DNA from: CAXXOK01 sp963678055
GTDB lineage: Bacteria; Bacillota; Clostridia; Christensenellales; Aristaeellaceae
Direction of reading: 5' to 3'
Length of the DNA: 64,000 bases
Assembly: GCA_963678055.1 (NCBI GenBank)
Contig: OY782679.1
Coordinates: forward strand, 1,922,001-1,986,000
The notes beneath the pieces are model-generated. The model ran no database searches, was not told where the DNA came from, and was given only the letters and a program-made list of their open reading frames with translations. Position numbers and translations under genes: made by a program. Of this stretch, positions 40,389 to 49,148 are shown in pieces. How positions within the stretch are numbered: position 1 is the first letter of the stretch; the number at the start of each line of letters is the position of its first letter.

Positions 40389-40420
40389 AAAGCGGCCTCC
40401 ATAGTGGAGGCCGCTTTGTT
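40389..40420. terminator. Strong bidirectional terminator
   Basis: AAAGCGGCCTCCA (40389-40401) pairs exactly with TGGAGGCCGCTTT (40405-40417) around TAG, with A-rich and T-rich flanks. It separates galK from the convergent GH88 gene. Confidence 0.93.
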
Positions 40421-40450
40421 GAGACCCTAAAGGGGCGAGAGGAATAACCC

Positions 40451-41590
40451 CTATAGCTCGGTTGATTGCTGGCACAGCCACAGCATCGGGTCAGTTCCTT
40501 GCAGCTTTGCCAGGGCTTCTGCATAGAAATAATCCCCGTATACGATATTGATGTGCGTGCCTGCCCCGTCGTCGCGGTAAGCTGCAGTACATTTCTGTAA
40601 AACGCCGGGCGTTGCATCCGTATAGTCGGCACAAAGGGTATCCAGCGCTTGCAGCATGTGCTCGGCCGCGTGCAGATACTCCTGCCCGCGCTGCACCTGC
40701 GGTAAACGGCTTAGTTCAATCAGCGCGCAGGATGCACAGGCGGCGGCGATATTATCAATACGCTCCTCGCCCCTGGGCTGGCGAAAATCACAATCCGTTA
40801 GCCCATCGGGGCGGATATTTTGTAGAAAATAGTCGGCAATTCGGCACGCCGCGTCCAGGTAGCGATCAAGCTTTGTGCTCAAATAACTGAGCGTATAGCC
40901 ATACAGCGCCCATGCCTGCCCACGGCTCCAACTGGACCCTTCGGCATACCCTTGCCCTGCCGGTTTTTGCAATGCTTTGCCGGTGTTGGGATCGAAAATC
41001 ACAATGTGGTTACAGCTGCCGTCATCGCGTACGAACTCCGTCAGCGAGGTATCGGCATGCCGGACAGCAATCTGGTAATAGCGCGGGTCGCCGGTTTCGC
41101 GGGTAGCCCAGAATAGCAGGCTAAGGTTCATCATGCTGTCCACAATCGCCCAGCCGGCCTTGTCCTCGTTCCAGGCACGGATATACCCGCCCGCCAGATT
41201 AAAGCGACCGGCCAGTATAGTGGCGGCATGCAGCAGGTTCCGCTTGGAATTGCGATCAGCGTTCAGCATCCAGTTGGCACCGCTGGATAACAGGTACATA
41301 AAGCCCACATCATGGTACAGGCGTTTAAAATAGCAAAGTTCGTTCACCAGCCGCGCCTCAACTCGCAGCGCTTCATCGCGGAAGATATCCGTTTTCGTGG
41401 CGGTATACAGCTGCCACATCAGCCCCGGCCAGAAACCGCCTGTCCACCAGGCGTCGCCACCAAACGGCGATCCAGCCCAAAGCTCACCCTCACTTTTATA
41501 GGGTATTATCTCCTGCCGGGCCGCCAGCGAGGCGGACCGTTCATATTTCTGTGCAAATTTGGCAAAGGTCATCTGTGCCCAGTTACGCAA
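40451..41590 (-). CDS. Glycoside hydrolase family 88 (unsaturated uronyl hydrolase-like)
   Basis: I prefer TTG at 41590, nine bases after GAGGAGG; an ATG at 41572 is also possible. The 379-residue protein is a helical barrel. GGDAWWTGGFWPGLMWQLY and WAIVDSMMNLSLLFWA contain the two aspartates typical of GH88. GSSWSRGQAWALYGYTLSY is the substrate-site motif. GH88 enzymes hydrate and release unsaturated uronic acids from oligosaccharides made by polysaccharide lyases. The gene overlaps the end of the DUF2264 gene and is the last of the sugar locus. Confidence 0.92.
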   Translation of the reverse strand: MRNWAQMTFAKFAQKYERSASLAARQEIIPYKSEGELWAGSPFGGDAWWTGGFWPGLMWQLYTATKTDIFRDEALRVEARLVNELCYFKRLYHDVGFMYLLSSGANWMLNADRNSKRNLLHAATILAGRFNLAGGYIRAWNEDKAGWAIVDSMMNLSLLFWATRETGDPRYYQIAVRHADTSLTEFVRDDGSCNHIVIFDPNTGKALQKPAGQGYAEGSSWSRGQAWALYGYTLSYLSTKLDRYLDAACRIADYFLQNIRPDGLTDCDFRQPRGEERIDNIAAACASCALIELSRLPQVQRGQEYLHAAEHMLQALDTLCADYTDATPGVLQKCTAAYRDDGAGTHINIVYGDYFYAEALAKLQGTDPMLWLCQQSTEL

Positions 41591-43358
41591 GTTGAATAAC
41601 CTCCTCGGGTATCGAATGCCAAAGACCGGGGTCGCTTGTAACCGTACCAAGCACGGCGCAGGAGAGACTATGCTCTCCCGGGGCTAGAACAGCTGTAAGC
41701 GTCGGCAATAGTGTGCGCGGAGACATCAGGTTGGTATTGGGTTCAGGCTTAACGTTCATCGCCGAGCCGTACCCCGCTATCCCTTGTATCCCGCTAATCC
41801 CCCATGGTGCGATCACGACCGCGCTTTTGCTTTGCTCCTGTGTGGTCAGGGTGCCTGCGCCGTCCATCGCAATAGCGAAACCGCCCTCGGCAACCGTAAT
41901 TTCCACCGCTGTTTGAATGCGGTGCCTGCGCACATGCCATGCTCCCAGAGGAATCAGCTCTGTTTGTACGGTCACCTGCGGGAGGGGCTTCCATGTGGCC
42001 GTAACGCTGCCATCCTTGATCTGAAACGCCTCGCAGCCATAGCGCGGATAATAATAAATGCCATCCAGGCTGACCGCCAGCATGCTGTCAAACGCTCCAG
42101 TTTCCAGCTTCAGCCGCGATTTGGATACGCTGAACCCAAACGCCGTGGAATACGCAAACTTCTCATACTTGGCCTCGGCATGCGTGTGCTCCGCGCAATG
42201 ACCCCCGGCCTGATACGCAATGACTTGCTTGCCCTCGTCCGTTCGCGCCAGCAACTGCCCGGCATGCGGCTGACAGCTGACTGCCGGAAGCACCGGCGCT
42301 GTCTCTTCTGCCTGCCAAAAGGGATGATTGTCCGGCATCGCCAGACATAAAAACCATTTCATGCTCCAATACGGCGAGCCCGGCGCGTTGTACCCTTCCG
42401 CCATATGGAGGTTTGGGTAATGATATCCGATGGATAATACGCCGTCGCGTGTGAAGATTGGATGGTGCAGCCAGCTGCGCAGGTTTTGCAGCAGCAGGTG
42501 CTTCATTTCCCCATAGCCTATGGCATCGCTTTTCACACCGGCATAGGCTTGTGCGGCAAAAAACGCACTTTGGGCAAAGCGGTAGGTTAAGCTTCTGCCA
42601 TAGGGTACCGCTTCCCCGGTTTGATCAAACCAGCAGGCAAACGCCGGAGCAAACTGCTTGCCGCGGCGAAGTAACTCAGCGGCATTGTAGCTTTGCGGGC
42701 GTAGCGCTGCATAGAGCAGGCCATAGTAGTGGAATGCCCAGGGCACATAGTAGTCCCGCTGGGTTTGATAATCATAGTACCAGCCGTCGCCCTCATAATG
42801 CTCGTCAATCAGGGCGAAGTCCTTGTCCATCTGCTCGCTGTCAAAGGGCAAATCGCAGGCCTCAAACCCCAGGTTGACGAGTATACGGAAGAACACCCAG
42901 TTATTTTTGGGCAGCACACGATGGTTGATCTGATTCAGCCATTGATACAGATGCTCACGCGCCGTCTCCGGCAGGCCAAAGAAGAAGGTTCGGGGTATCA
43001 TCGCCATGCCCATCCCAAAGACCGCCATCTCCACCAGGCGCTGGTCGTAATCCTGTGCTTCGCCCCAGTATTCCGGATGGTTAGGATCAACGCCGGCAAT
43101 AATGCCCTGTTTCCAGAGTTCCCAAAACGAAAGTACGGCAGTGCTGCCGCCTGCAAGCATCGGAATGATGGCCCAAAGCGGACGCGCAAATGCTTCCATC
43201 TCCGCAATCGAAGGTGGATACACCGCGCCGGTTTCTCCGGCATGAATGCGGGCGCAACCGGGCGATAATAAAGGCAGCAGTGGCCTGAGCAAATCCAGTG
43301 CCACCTGTTCCACATCCGCCCGCGATTGCAGCGGATTGTTGTTACCGGGCAAGATCAT
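41583..43358 (-). CDS. DUF2264 family protein
   Basis: The 591-residue protein matches DUF2264: the N-terminal RPLWAIIPMLAGG, the segment PKNNWVFFRILVNLGFE, EHYEGDGWYYDYQTQRDYYVPWAFHYYGLLYA, and APAFACWFDQTGEAVPYGRSLTYRFAQSAFFAA. The family is a helical toroid followed by a beta-sandwich and resembles polysaccharide lyases and uronyl hydrolases. It is often found with GH88/GH105 genes, as here. There is no signal peptide, so it acts in the cytoplasm on imported sugars. The activity is not known. Confidence 0.88.
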   Translation of the reverse strand: MILPGNNNPLQSRADVEQVALDLLRPLLPLLSPGCARIHAGETGAVYPPSIAEMEAFARPLWAIIPMLAGGSTAVLSFWELWKQGIIAGVDPNHPEYWGEAQDYDQRLVEMAVFGMGMAMIPRTFFFGLPETAREHLYQWLNQINHRVLPKNNWVFFRILVNLGFEACDLPFDSEQMDKDFALIDEHYEGDGWYYDYQTQRDYYVPWAFHYYGLLYAALRPQSYNAAELLRRGKQFAPAFACWFDQTGEAVPYGRSLTYRFAQSAFFAAQAYAGVKSDAIGYGEMKHLLLQNLRSWLHHPIFTRDGVLSIGYHYPNLHMAEGYNAPGSPYWSMKWFLCLAMPDNHPFWQAEETAPVLPAVSCQPHAGQLLARTDEGKQVIAYQAGGHCAEHTHAEAKYEKFAYSTAFGFSVSKSRLKLETGAFDSMLAVSLDGIYYYPRYGCEAFQIKDGSVTATWKPLPQVTVQTELIPLGAWHVRRHRIQTAVEITVAEGGFAIAMDGAGTLTTQEQSKSAVVIAPWGISGIQGIAGYGSAMNVKPEPNTNLMSPRTLLPTLTAVLAPGEHSLSCAVLGTVTSDPGLWHSIPEEVIQLA

Positions 43359-43388
43359 CGGGCGAAACCTCCCTGATCAATAGTATCA

Positions 43389-44252
43389 TTATCCTTTAAT
43401 TCCCGTTGTGGAAATTCCTTCAATGAAATAGCGTTGCATGAACAAAAACACAATGGCGACCGGCACCAGCGAGCAAAGCGATGCCGCCATAATCAGGTGA
43501 TAGTCGCTGGTATACTCCTGTATAAAGCGCCGAAGCCCGACCTGAATGGTTTTCACCGCATCGCTGCGCAGGTAGATCAGCGGGCCCATAAAGTCGTTCC
43601 ATGTCGATACGAATGTGAAAATCGTTAAGGTAGCGATAGCGGGGCGAGACAGCGGCAGCATAATTCTGGCCCAGATGCCGTACTCGCTCAGGCCATCGAT
43701 GCGTGCCGCTTCGCAAAGCTCGGAGGGAATGCTTAGGAAGAACTGGCGCATTAAAAATACACCAAAAGCGGAAAAGCTTTGCAGTACCAGCAAGGCCCAG
43801 AGTGTATCATACAGCCCCATGTACCGCATCATAATGAACTGCGGCAGCATATACATCTGCCAGGGAATGGCAATGGTGCCGATATAGCAAAGGAACAGCA
43901 GATCGCGCCCCCGGAAATGCATCTTGGCAAACGCATAGGCGGCAAAGCTGGAGGTAAGCAGTTGCATAATTGTCACGCCGATGGATAGCAGCGCCGTATT
44001 TTTGAAATACACGACCAGCGGGACGCGCTCCCAAATTTGCACATAGTTTTCCCAGTGCATGACGGAAGGTATCCATTCAATCGGGTAGCGGAACACATCC
44101 TTATCCAGTTTCAGGGAGGAAGAAAGCATCCACAAAAACGGCAGCAGTGCCAGCACTGTAAACAGTAGCAAAAATATGATGAGCAGTCCTTTGAATATGC
44201 TTTTGCGAATTTCTTTTGCCCGGGACTGGGGTTTGTATGCCAGGGTTGTCAT
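43389..44252 (-). CDS. Carbohydrate ABC transporter permease (MalG/UgpE type)
   Basis: The 287-residue protein has six membrane segments and the EAA loop CEAARIDGLSEYGIWARIMLPLSRPAI (split here into its parts CEAARIDGLSEYG and MLPLSRP), which contacts the ATPase. It pairs with the MalF-type permease upstream. No ATPase gene is present in the locus; a shared MsmK/UgpC-like ATPase elsewhere is expected, as in many Firmicutes. Confidence 0.94.
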   Translation of the reverse strand: MTTLAYKPQSRAKEIRKSIFKGLLIIFLLLFTVLALLPFLWMLSSSLKLDKDVFRYPIEWIPSVMHWENYVQIWERVPLVVYFKNTALLSIGVTIMQLLTSSFAAYAFAKMHFRGRDLLFLCYIGTIAIPWQMYMLPQFIMMRYMGLYDTLWALLVLQSFSAFGVFLMRQFFLSIPSELCEAARIDGLSEYGIWARIMLPLSRPAIATLTIFTFVSTWNDFMGPLIYLRSDAVKTIQVGLRRFIQEYTSDYHLIMAASLCSLVPVAIVFLFMQRYFIEGISTTGIKG

Positions 44253-44268
44253 ATGGCTTTCCTCCCTT

Positions 44269-45204
44269 CTAGAAGTAGTTGACCCATTTCTTTTCTACGC
44301 GGAACTGGAGCACGGTCACGATCAGCACAACCACGAACAAAACCATGGCCACTGCGCTTGCCACGCCGTACTTAATTTGGTTAAAGCTTAAATCAAATAT
44401 GTAATTGACCAGCATTTTGGTTGCACGCCCCGGCCCGCTGTCCGTCATCAAAATAACGGTATCAAATACCTTAAAACAGGTAATTGTTGTCATGATCGAG
44501 ACAAAGAACGTCGTCGGGGTGAGCATCGGCATTGTGATCTTGCGAAACTTCTGCCACGCGTTTGCGCCGTCCACTGTCGCGGCCTCGTACAGTTCACCCG
44601 GTATATTTTGTAACCCGGCAATGTAAAGCACCATGTAGTACCCGGCATAGCGCCAGACAGCTACGATGATCAGTGCCCACATGGCCAGCGATTTACTCTG
44701 CGTCCATGATTTGGTCATGTTAAAACCAATGGTGTTTAAAAAGCTGTTGACCACGCCGTATTTCATCAGCAAATAATTCCAGCAGGTACACACAGCCACG
44801 ATGCTGGCGACGTACGGAAAGAAGAAGATGAAGCGAAATACGCTGGCGGCTTTGACAGCTTTGTTAAGTAAAAGTGCAAAAACAAGCGAGAATACTATGG
44901 TTAGCGGCACTGTTGCCAGTGTATAGAACACGGTATTTTTCAGCGTGATCCCAAGATCGGATCGCTTGAAGCTGAAGCGTTTAAAGATTTCGGCAAAGTT
45001 ATCAAGCCCCACCCATTGCATGTTTTCCAGCACGCCGCCGTTCCAGTTGAGCAAAGATAACACCACCGTAAACAAAATCGGCAGCATGGTGATGATGAGA
45101 AACCCTAGAAAGTTCGGCGCAAGAAACGAATAGGCAATGAGCGTATTCTTGCGCTGCAGCTTGCTTCGTTTCCGGGGCGCAAGCCTGTGAGTGTCCTGAG
45201 CCAT
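44269..45204 (-). CDS. Carbohydrate ABC transporter permease (MalF/UgpA type)
   Basis: The 311-residue permease has six membrane segments after a basic N-terminus (KRSKLQRKNTLIAYSFLAPNFLGF). The EAA loop is YEAATVDGANAWQKF, ending in TMPMLTP. It lies between the binding-protein gene and the MalG-type permease on the same strand. It imports an oligosaccharide, probably with uronic acid content given GH88 downstream. Confidence 0.94.
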   Translation of the reverse strand: MAQDTHRLAPRKRSKLQRKNTLIAYSFLAPNFLGFLIITMLPILFTVVLSLLNWNGGVLENMQWVGLDNFAEIFKRFSFKRSDLGITLKNTVFYTLATVPLTIVFSLVFALLLNKAVKAASVFRFIFFFPYVASIVAVCTCWNYLLMKYGVVNSFLNTIGFNMTKSWTQSKSLAMWALIIVAVWRYAGYYMVLYIAGLQNIPGELYEAATVDGANAWQKFRKITMPMLTPTTFFVSIMTTITCFKVFDTVILMTDSGPGRATKMLVNYIFDLSFNQIKYGVASAVAMVLFVVVLIVTVLQFRVEKKWVNYF

Positions 45205-45233
45205 GGTATCAAGACCCCTTTATTTTGATTGAA

Positions 45234-45262
45234 AACGGGGAGGAGACAGTCCCCTCCCCGTT
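45234..45262 (-). other. Intercistronic hairpin between sugar-binding protein and permease genes
   Basis: AACGGGGAGG (45234-45243) pairs with CCTCCCCGTT (45253-45262) around a nine-base loop. It lies just after the binding-protein stop and likely stabilises that message or lowers permease expression. It resembles in position the hairpin after dctP. Confidence 0.65.
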
Positions 45263-45283
45263 AAGTTGAAAGTTACGTGTCGT

Positions 45284-46555
45284 TTAGTCTGCCAGCACTT
45301 CGGCAGCGCGTTCGTTCATCATTGCGATACCTTCGTCGATGGGGGTTTCACGGCTCATGATGCCGGTGTGCTCTTCATTAACGATGGTTTGCAGCTCCGG
45401 TACCAATACTCCGGGAGGCCATTCCAAGCTCACGCTGCTGGGCACGAGTGCATCCAGTGCGCCTTCATCGGACGGGAAGCCTTCAACGGACGAGAACGCG
45501 GCGGCAACGGCGTCAGACACATACGCGGGGCGGGTGCCGACGGCTGCAATAGCCTTGGCGCCTTCCTCGCCGCAGACCCACTTGATGAAGCTCCAGGCAT
45601 CATCGGCATTGGCAGCGTTTTTGGACATTGCCATGGCCGTCATGTTACCAAAGGAAGACTTCGCGGCAACGCCGTCCATATGCGGTACGGAGGTGAAGCT
45701 AAAGTCAAAATCAAAGGTTCCGGCGGCCTTTTCTTTGATCAGGGTGCCGATCAGCCAGGAGCCCATAGGCAGCATGGCGATATTGCCCTGATAGAACGCT
45801 GCGGAATAGTGCAGGCCGGCAGCCTTCAGTTCGCCGTATTCCATGCAGACGCCTTCGTCTTCCAGAGCCTGATTGAGCTCATAGAAGTACTTGAGCTCAT
45901 CGTAGCTGCCGTCAGCCAGGGTGTAGTCCACACCGCAGACTGCCCAGTTAACCACGGCGCTCAGCCACGTGTGGTAGTGCGTGCCGTAAATTTTGTCAAT
46001 GCCTTCGCCGCTGGCTACTTTGCGGGCTAGTTCTGCATACTCATCCCAGGTCATATCGCCTGTGGGATACGGGATTCCGGCATTATCAAACAGTGTTTTG
46101 TTGTAGTACAGAACCCAGAAGTCCGACCGGAAGGGCAGCGCGTTGAGGGAGCCATCTTCCACGCGGCAAACTTCATCCATGCCGGCAAAGCTGGTCAGGT
46201 CGTACGAATCGGCGGCAACCATATCGTCCAGCGATACCAGGAAGCCCTGCTGCGTCCAGTTTTGGAGATCTTTAATCTCTTTGACGATGAACACATCCGT
46301 CTGGTCGCCAGCGGCCAACATGGAACCGGCCAGCGTCGCATACTCCTGCGATGCCAGGTCGACCCATTCGATTTCGACGTCGGGGTTGGCGGCTTCATAG
46401 CCGGCTTTGATGGCTTCGTGGTAGTTGGCGGCCGAGCCGTACACGTCCCAGGAAGCGACCTTGACAACCCGCTTGTCCGCGGCAACCGCCACAACAGAGG
46501 GCAGAAGCGCGATCAGCAGCATCATGGACAGTACCAGTGCAACGATTTTTTTCAT
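45284..46555 (-). CDS. Sugar ABC transporter substrate-binding protein
   Basis: The 423-residue protein begins with a signal peptide (MKKIVALVLSMMLLIALLPSVVAVAA). No lipobox cysteine follows, which is unusual for a Gram-positive-type cell. The mature protein has the family-1 pattern: VASWDVYGSAANYHEAIKAG, YYNKTLFDNAGIPYPTGDMTWDEYAELARKV and the C-terminal AWSFIKWVCGEEGAKAIAAVG. It binds an oligosaccharide for the permease pair. It is the first gene of the leftward operon, behind promoter and operator at 46589-46656. Confidence 0.93.
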   Translation of the reverse strand: MKKIVALVLSMMLLIALLPSVVAVAADKRVVKVASWDVYGSAANYHEAIKAGYEAANPDVEIEWVDLASQEYATLAGSMLAAGDQTDVFIVKEIKDLQNWTQQGFLVSLDDMVAADSYDLTSFAGMDEVCRVEDGSLNALPFRSDFWVLYYNKTLFDNAGIPYPTGDMTWDEYAELARKVASGEGIDKIYGTHYHTWLSAVVNWAVCGVDYTLADGSYDELKYFYELNQALEDEGVCMEYGELKAAGLHYSAAFYQGNIAMLPMGSWLIGTLIKEKAAGTFDFDFSFTSVPHMDGVAAKSSFGNMTAMAMSKNAANADDAWSFIKWVCGEEGAKAIAAVGTRPAYVSDAVAAAFSSVEGFPSDEGALDALVPSSVSLEWPPGVLVPELQTIVNEEHTGIMSRETPIDEGIAMMNERAAEVLAD

Positions 46556-46588
46556 TTGTCAGAATCCTCCTTAATTTTGGCGAAATCA

Positions 46589-46602
46589 TGGAACTTGTTC
46601 CA
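46589..46602. promoter_or_regulatory. LacI-type operator (proximal to sugar operon)
   Basis: TGGAACTTGTTCCA is a perfect 6+6 palindrome with a TT centre. An identical copy lies at 46724-46737. Its place about 20-30 bases after the leftward transcription start expected from the promoter at 46629-46656 suggests roadblock repression by the divergent LacI protein. Confidence 0.8.
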
Positions 46603-46628
46603 ATATTGCATTACATCTCTTCAAGTTT

Positions 46629-46656
46629 CCCATATTCGCGCCTTGTTTAATGTCAA
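46629..46656 (-). promoter_or_regulatory. Leftward promoter of the sugar operon
   Basis: On the minus strand a perfect -35 TTGACA (46656-46651) is followed after 16 bases by TATGGG (46634-46629). It would direct the binding-protein, permease, DUF2264 and GH88 genes. Confidence 0.6.
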
Positions 46657-46723
46657 TATAGCACATCAACCAACCAGTGTCAACAAATTCGCTGCTCAAA
46701 GGCCACAAATATTGTCAATATTA

Positions 46724-46737
46724 TGGAACTTGTTCCA
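46724..46737. promoter_or_regulatory. LacI-type operator (proximal to lacI gene)
   Basis: This is the second exact copy of TGGAACTTGTTCCA, 135 bases from the first, just upstream of the regulator's -35 box. Two identical operators could allow looping and autoregulation. A separate 15-base dyad, AATATTGTCAATATT, lies next to it at 46708-46722. Confidence 0.8.
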
Positions 46738-46745
46738 TTTTCCTC

Positions 46746-46775
46746 TTGCGTTCTACAAACACTTCCATGTATAAT
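46746..46775 (+). promoter_or_regulatory. Promoter of the LacI-family regulator gene
   Basis: TTGCGT (46746-46751) and a perfect TATAAT (46770-46775) are 18 bases apart, about 40 bases before the start codon. Confidence 0.65.
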
Positions 46776-46816
46776 AGGAAAAAGCCTGTACACTACCCGC
46801 ACGAAAGGGATGCCCA

Positions 46817-47869
46817 ATGCCTAAGAAGATGACCATCTACGATATAGCAGCCGAAGCCAACGTTGCGCCGTCCACCGTTTCGCGCGTTTTGTCCGGCCAT
46901 AAAAACGTAAGCGCGAAGACCCGCGCCAAGGTGGAGACCATTGCCCGCAGCAATAATTTCTCCACCCTGCACAATCTGCGCCAGCAAGTATCCCTGGCAC
47001 AGCAAACCTTTGCCGTGATTATCCCCGAAACGCGCGACCAATACTGGGGGCGCATTTTGTCTGCCGCCAACCGGGAAGCCAAGCGCCTTGGGTACCAGAC
47101 AATGCTGTTTCAACTGCTAGACGGCGAAGACTATGACATGCGCGAGATTGCCAAACGCATTATCGACTGGCATCTGCGCGGCACGCTGTATATAGGAAGT
47201 GTGCAGGAAACCGGACGCAGCGATTTGCCCATCGCGCTCAACCAACTGCTGGAGCATATGCCGCTGGTTGCCATTTCACCGCCGGTTAGCAATGTGAACT
47301 GCACCTTCCTGCACAACGATCTGGAAACCGCCATGTTCCAGGCCGTGCAGCACCTGTATATGCTGGGGCATCGCCGCATTGCGTTTATTGGCGGCAACCA
47401 AACGCTGGAGACCTCCGGCGCGCGTGCCAGAGGATACCTGCGCGCTATCGATGAACTGGGGCTTACGAAGGATGACGCCTACCACGGCGCGGCCGGGTTT
47501 ACCGCCGAAACGGGCGAGATCGCCGTACTCCGTATGCTGACGACCATCCCCCGCCGTCGCTGGCCGACTGCGATTGTTGCCTTCAGCGATATGGTGGCTG
47601 TCGGGGCCATCCATCAGCTGCATTCCATGAACCTGAAGCTGCCCGATGATATGGCGCTGGTGGGCTGCGACAATACCTTTTTCAGCCCGCATACACTGCC
47701 GCCGCTGACCACCATTGACCTATTTTCCGAGGAGCGCGCCCGCACGGCGATTGCGGAACTGGCCTCCAGCTCCACCAACGTAAAAGCGCCGGTTACGCTT
47801 GTACGCGCACCGGCACTGATTATCCGTGAAAGCTGCGGGGCAAAGCTTGGCTACCGCAACCTGGGGTAA
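46817..47869 (+). CDS. LacI-family transcriptional regulator
   Basis: The 350-residue protein has an N-terminal LacI helix-turn-helix (TIYDIAAEANVAPSTVSRVLSG) and a periplasmic-binding-protein-like effector domain (FAVIIPETRDQYWGRIL, RRIAFIGGNQTLETSGARARGYLRA, and the conserved DMALVGCDNT near the end). It is divergent from the sugar operon and very probably represses it and itself through the two TGGAACTTGTTCCA sites. The inducer would be the imported sugar or a breakdown product. Confidence 0.95.
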   Translation: MPKKMTIYDIAAEANVAPSTVSRVLSGHKNVSAKTRAKVETIARSNNFSTLHNLRQQVSLAQQTFAVIIPETRDQYWGRILSAANREAKRLGYQTMLFQLLDGEDYDMREIAKRIIDWHLRGTLYIGSVQETGRSDLPIALNQLLEHMPLVAISPPVSNVNCTFLHNDLETAMFQAVQHLYMLGHRRIAFIGGNQTLETSGARARGYLRAIDELGLTKDDAYHGAAGFTAETGEIAVLRMLTTIPRRRWPTAIVAFSDMVAVGAIHQLHSMNLKLPDDMALVGCDNTFFSPHTLPPLTTIDLFSEERARTAIAELASSSTNVKAPVTLVRAPALIIRESCGAKLGYRNLG

Positions 47870-47881
47870 GCGAACCCGCCA

Positions 47882-48616
47882 TTAGCTTTCCTTTTGCACA
47901 ACTTCATCTTTAGAAGCGGATACTTTGCGTTTATAGAACTCAATAATGCGGTCTTTATAGATAATCCCGACAATACCCAGCAGCGCTGTGCCTGCAAAAA
48001 TCAAAATCGTAACAGGCCAGTTGTTGCTTAGCAGCGACGACCCGATAAACGTAGACGACACAATGGACGGGATACGCGCAAAGGTCGAGATCAGTAAAAA
48101 CTGCACCAGTTTCATCGGCGTTGTACCCGCAACATAGGTCAGCATGTCCTTGGGCGTGCCGGGCAGCAGAAAGAGGACGAACACGACAATCTCCATCCGG
48201 CGGGAATCCTTCAAGTAACTATACTTGTCCAGATTGTCCTTGGTGAATAACCGCTGCGTAAACCGTGCGCCCAGTTTTTTTGACAAAAGAAAGATGCCGC
48301 TGGAGGCAATCACGCAGCCGATAAGACATACCAGCAACCCGCCAAAACCGCCATACATCACGCCCGCGAGGATTTCCACAATCTCGCCGGGGATAAACGC
48401 GACAATAATTTGTATCATCTGAATTGCGATCATGACCAGATATCCCAATGCGCCAAGCGATGTAACCCACGCTTTGAACTGCGCGCGTACAGCCGGGTCA
48501 GCCAGTTTACGAATATACGGCATCAGCAAGATGGTTGCCGTGATCATCAGCGCAAGCAGCACTGCAACGATCAACGCAAGGCGTATCTTTTGTTTTTTTG
48601 GCATACGTTTTTCCAT
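47882..48616 (-). CDS. TVP38/TMEM64 (DedA-like, VTT domain) membrane protein
   Basis: The 244-residue protein has about six membrane segments. The VTT-domain signatures VAFIPGEIVEILAGVMYGGFGG and VLFLLPGTPKDMLTYVAGTTPMK are clear. It belongs to the family of lipid-handling scramblase-like proteins; its exact role in this organism is unknown. It converges on the LacI gene with only 12 bases between the stops. Confidence 0.9.
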   Translation of the reverse strand: MEKRMPKKQKIRLALIVAVLLALMITATILLMPYIRKLADPAVRAQFKAWVTSLGALGYLVMIAIQMIQIIVAFIPGEIVEILAGVMYGGFGGLLVCLIGCVIASSGIFLLSKKLGARFTQRLFTKDNLDKYSYLKDSRRMEIVVFVLFLLPGTPKDMLTYVAGTTPMKLVQFLLISTFARIPSIVSSTFIGSSLLSNNWPVTILIFAGTALLGIVGIIYKDRIIEFYKRKVSASKDEVVQKES

Positions 48617-48654
48617 GTCAGCGGTTCACCGGTCTCCCTCTATGCTTTCGAAGC

Positions 48655-48686
48655 AAAACCCTTTCACCGTCTGGTGAAAGGGTTTT
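48655..48686 (-). terminator. Hairpin terminator after the CD1247-type gene
   Basis: AAAACCCTTTCACC (48655-48668) pairs with GGTGAAAGGGTTTT (48673-48686) around GTCT. It lies between the leftward CD1247-type gene and the TVP38-like gene. Confidence 0.8.
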
Positions 48687-48699
48687 GGGTATTGGCTTG

Positions 48700-49101
48700 T
48701 TATTCCTGTTCTTCGTCTTCTTCCAGAAGGTTCTTGCCGCAGGCCGGACAAAGCACATCACCGTCAGCGCTGATGTCTCCGGCACGGATGATAAAGGTAT
48801 GATCGCAATGCGGACAGTTGACCTCGATTTCGTCATCGTCGTCGAGTTCTTCCAAGTCTTCATCATACTCGTCTTCATCATCAAACAGCAGATCTTCCAC
48901 TTCGGACAGATCTTCGTCCATCGAAGCCATGTATTCGTCCAGCTCGTCAACGTCCTGATCCAGCTCCTGCAGCTTTGCGGCCATTTCTTCCATGACAGAC
49001 AGCATTTGCAGCATCAGCTTATTTTCAGCTTTTTTTGTGTCCAGTTCCATCCCATCGGCCAAACCACGGAGGTAAGATGTACGATTGGTAATTGATTCCA
49101 T
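48700..49101 (-). CDS. CD1247-type acidic protein with zinc ribbon
   Basis: The 133-residue protein begins MESITNRTSYLRGLADGMEL, typical of a clostridial family named after C. difficile CD1247. The middle is a coiled coil followed by a very acidic stretch (DLLFDDEDEYDEDLEELDDDDE). The C-terminus has a zinc ribbon (CPHC...CPAC). Position next to efp is common in Clostridia. The function is unknown. Confidence 0.82.
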   Translation of the reverse strand: MESITNRTSYLRGLADGMELDTKKAENKLMLQMLSVMEEMAAKLQELDQDVDELDEYMASMDEDLSEVEDLLFDDEDEYDEDLEELDDDDEIEVNCPHCDHTFIIRAGDISADGDVLCPACGKNLLEEDEEQE

Positions 49102-49148
49102 AAGCTCTCCTTCCCCGCCAGAAGATGCGGGTGTACAGGTTTGTTTGC

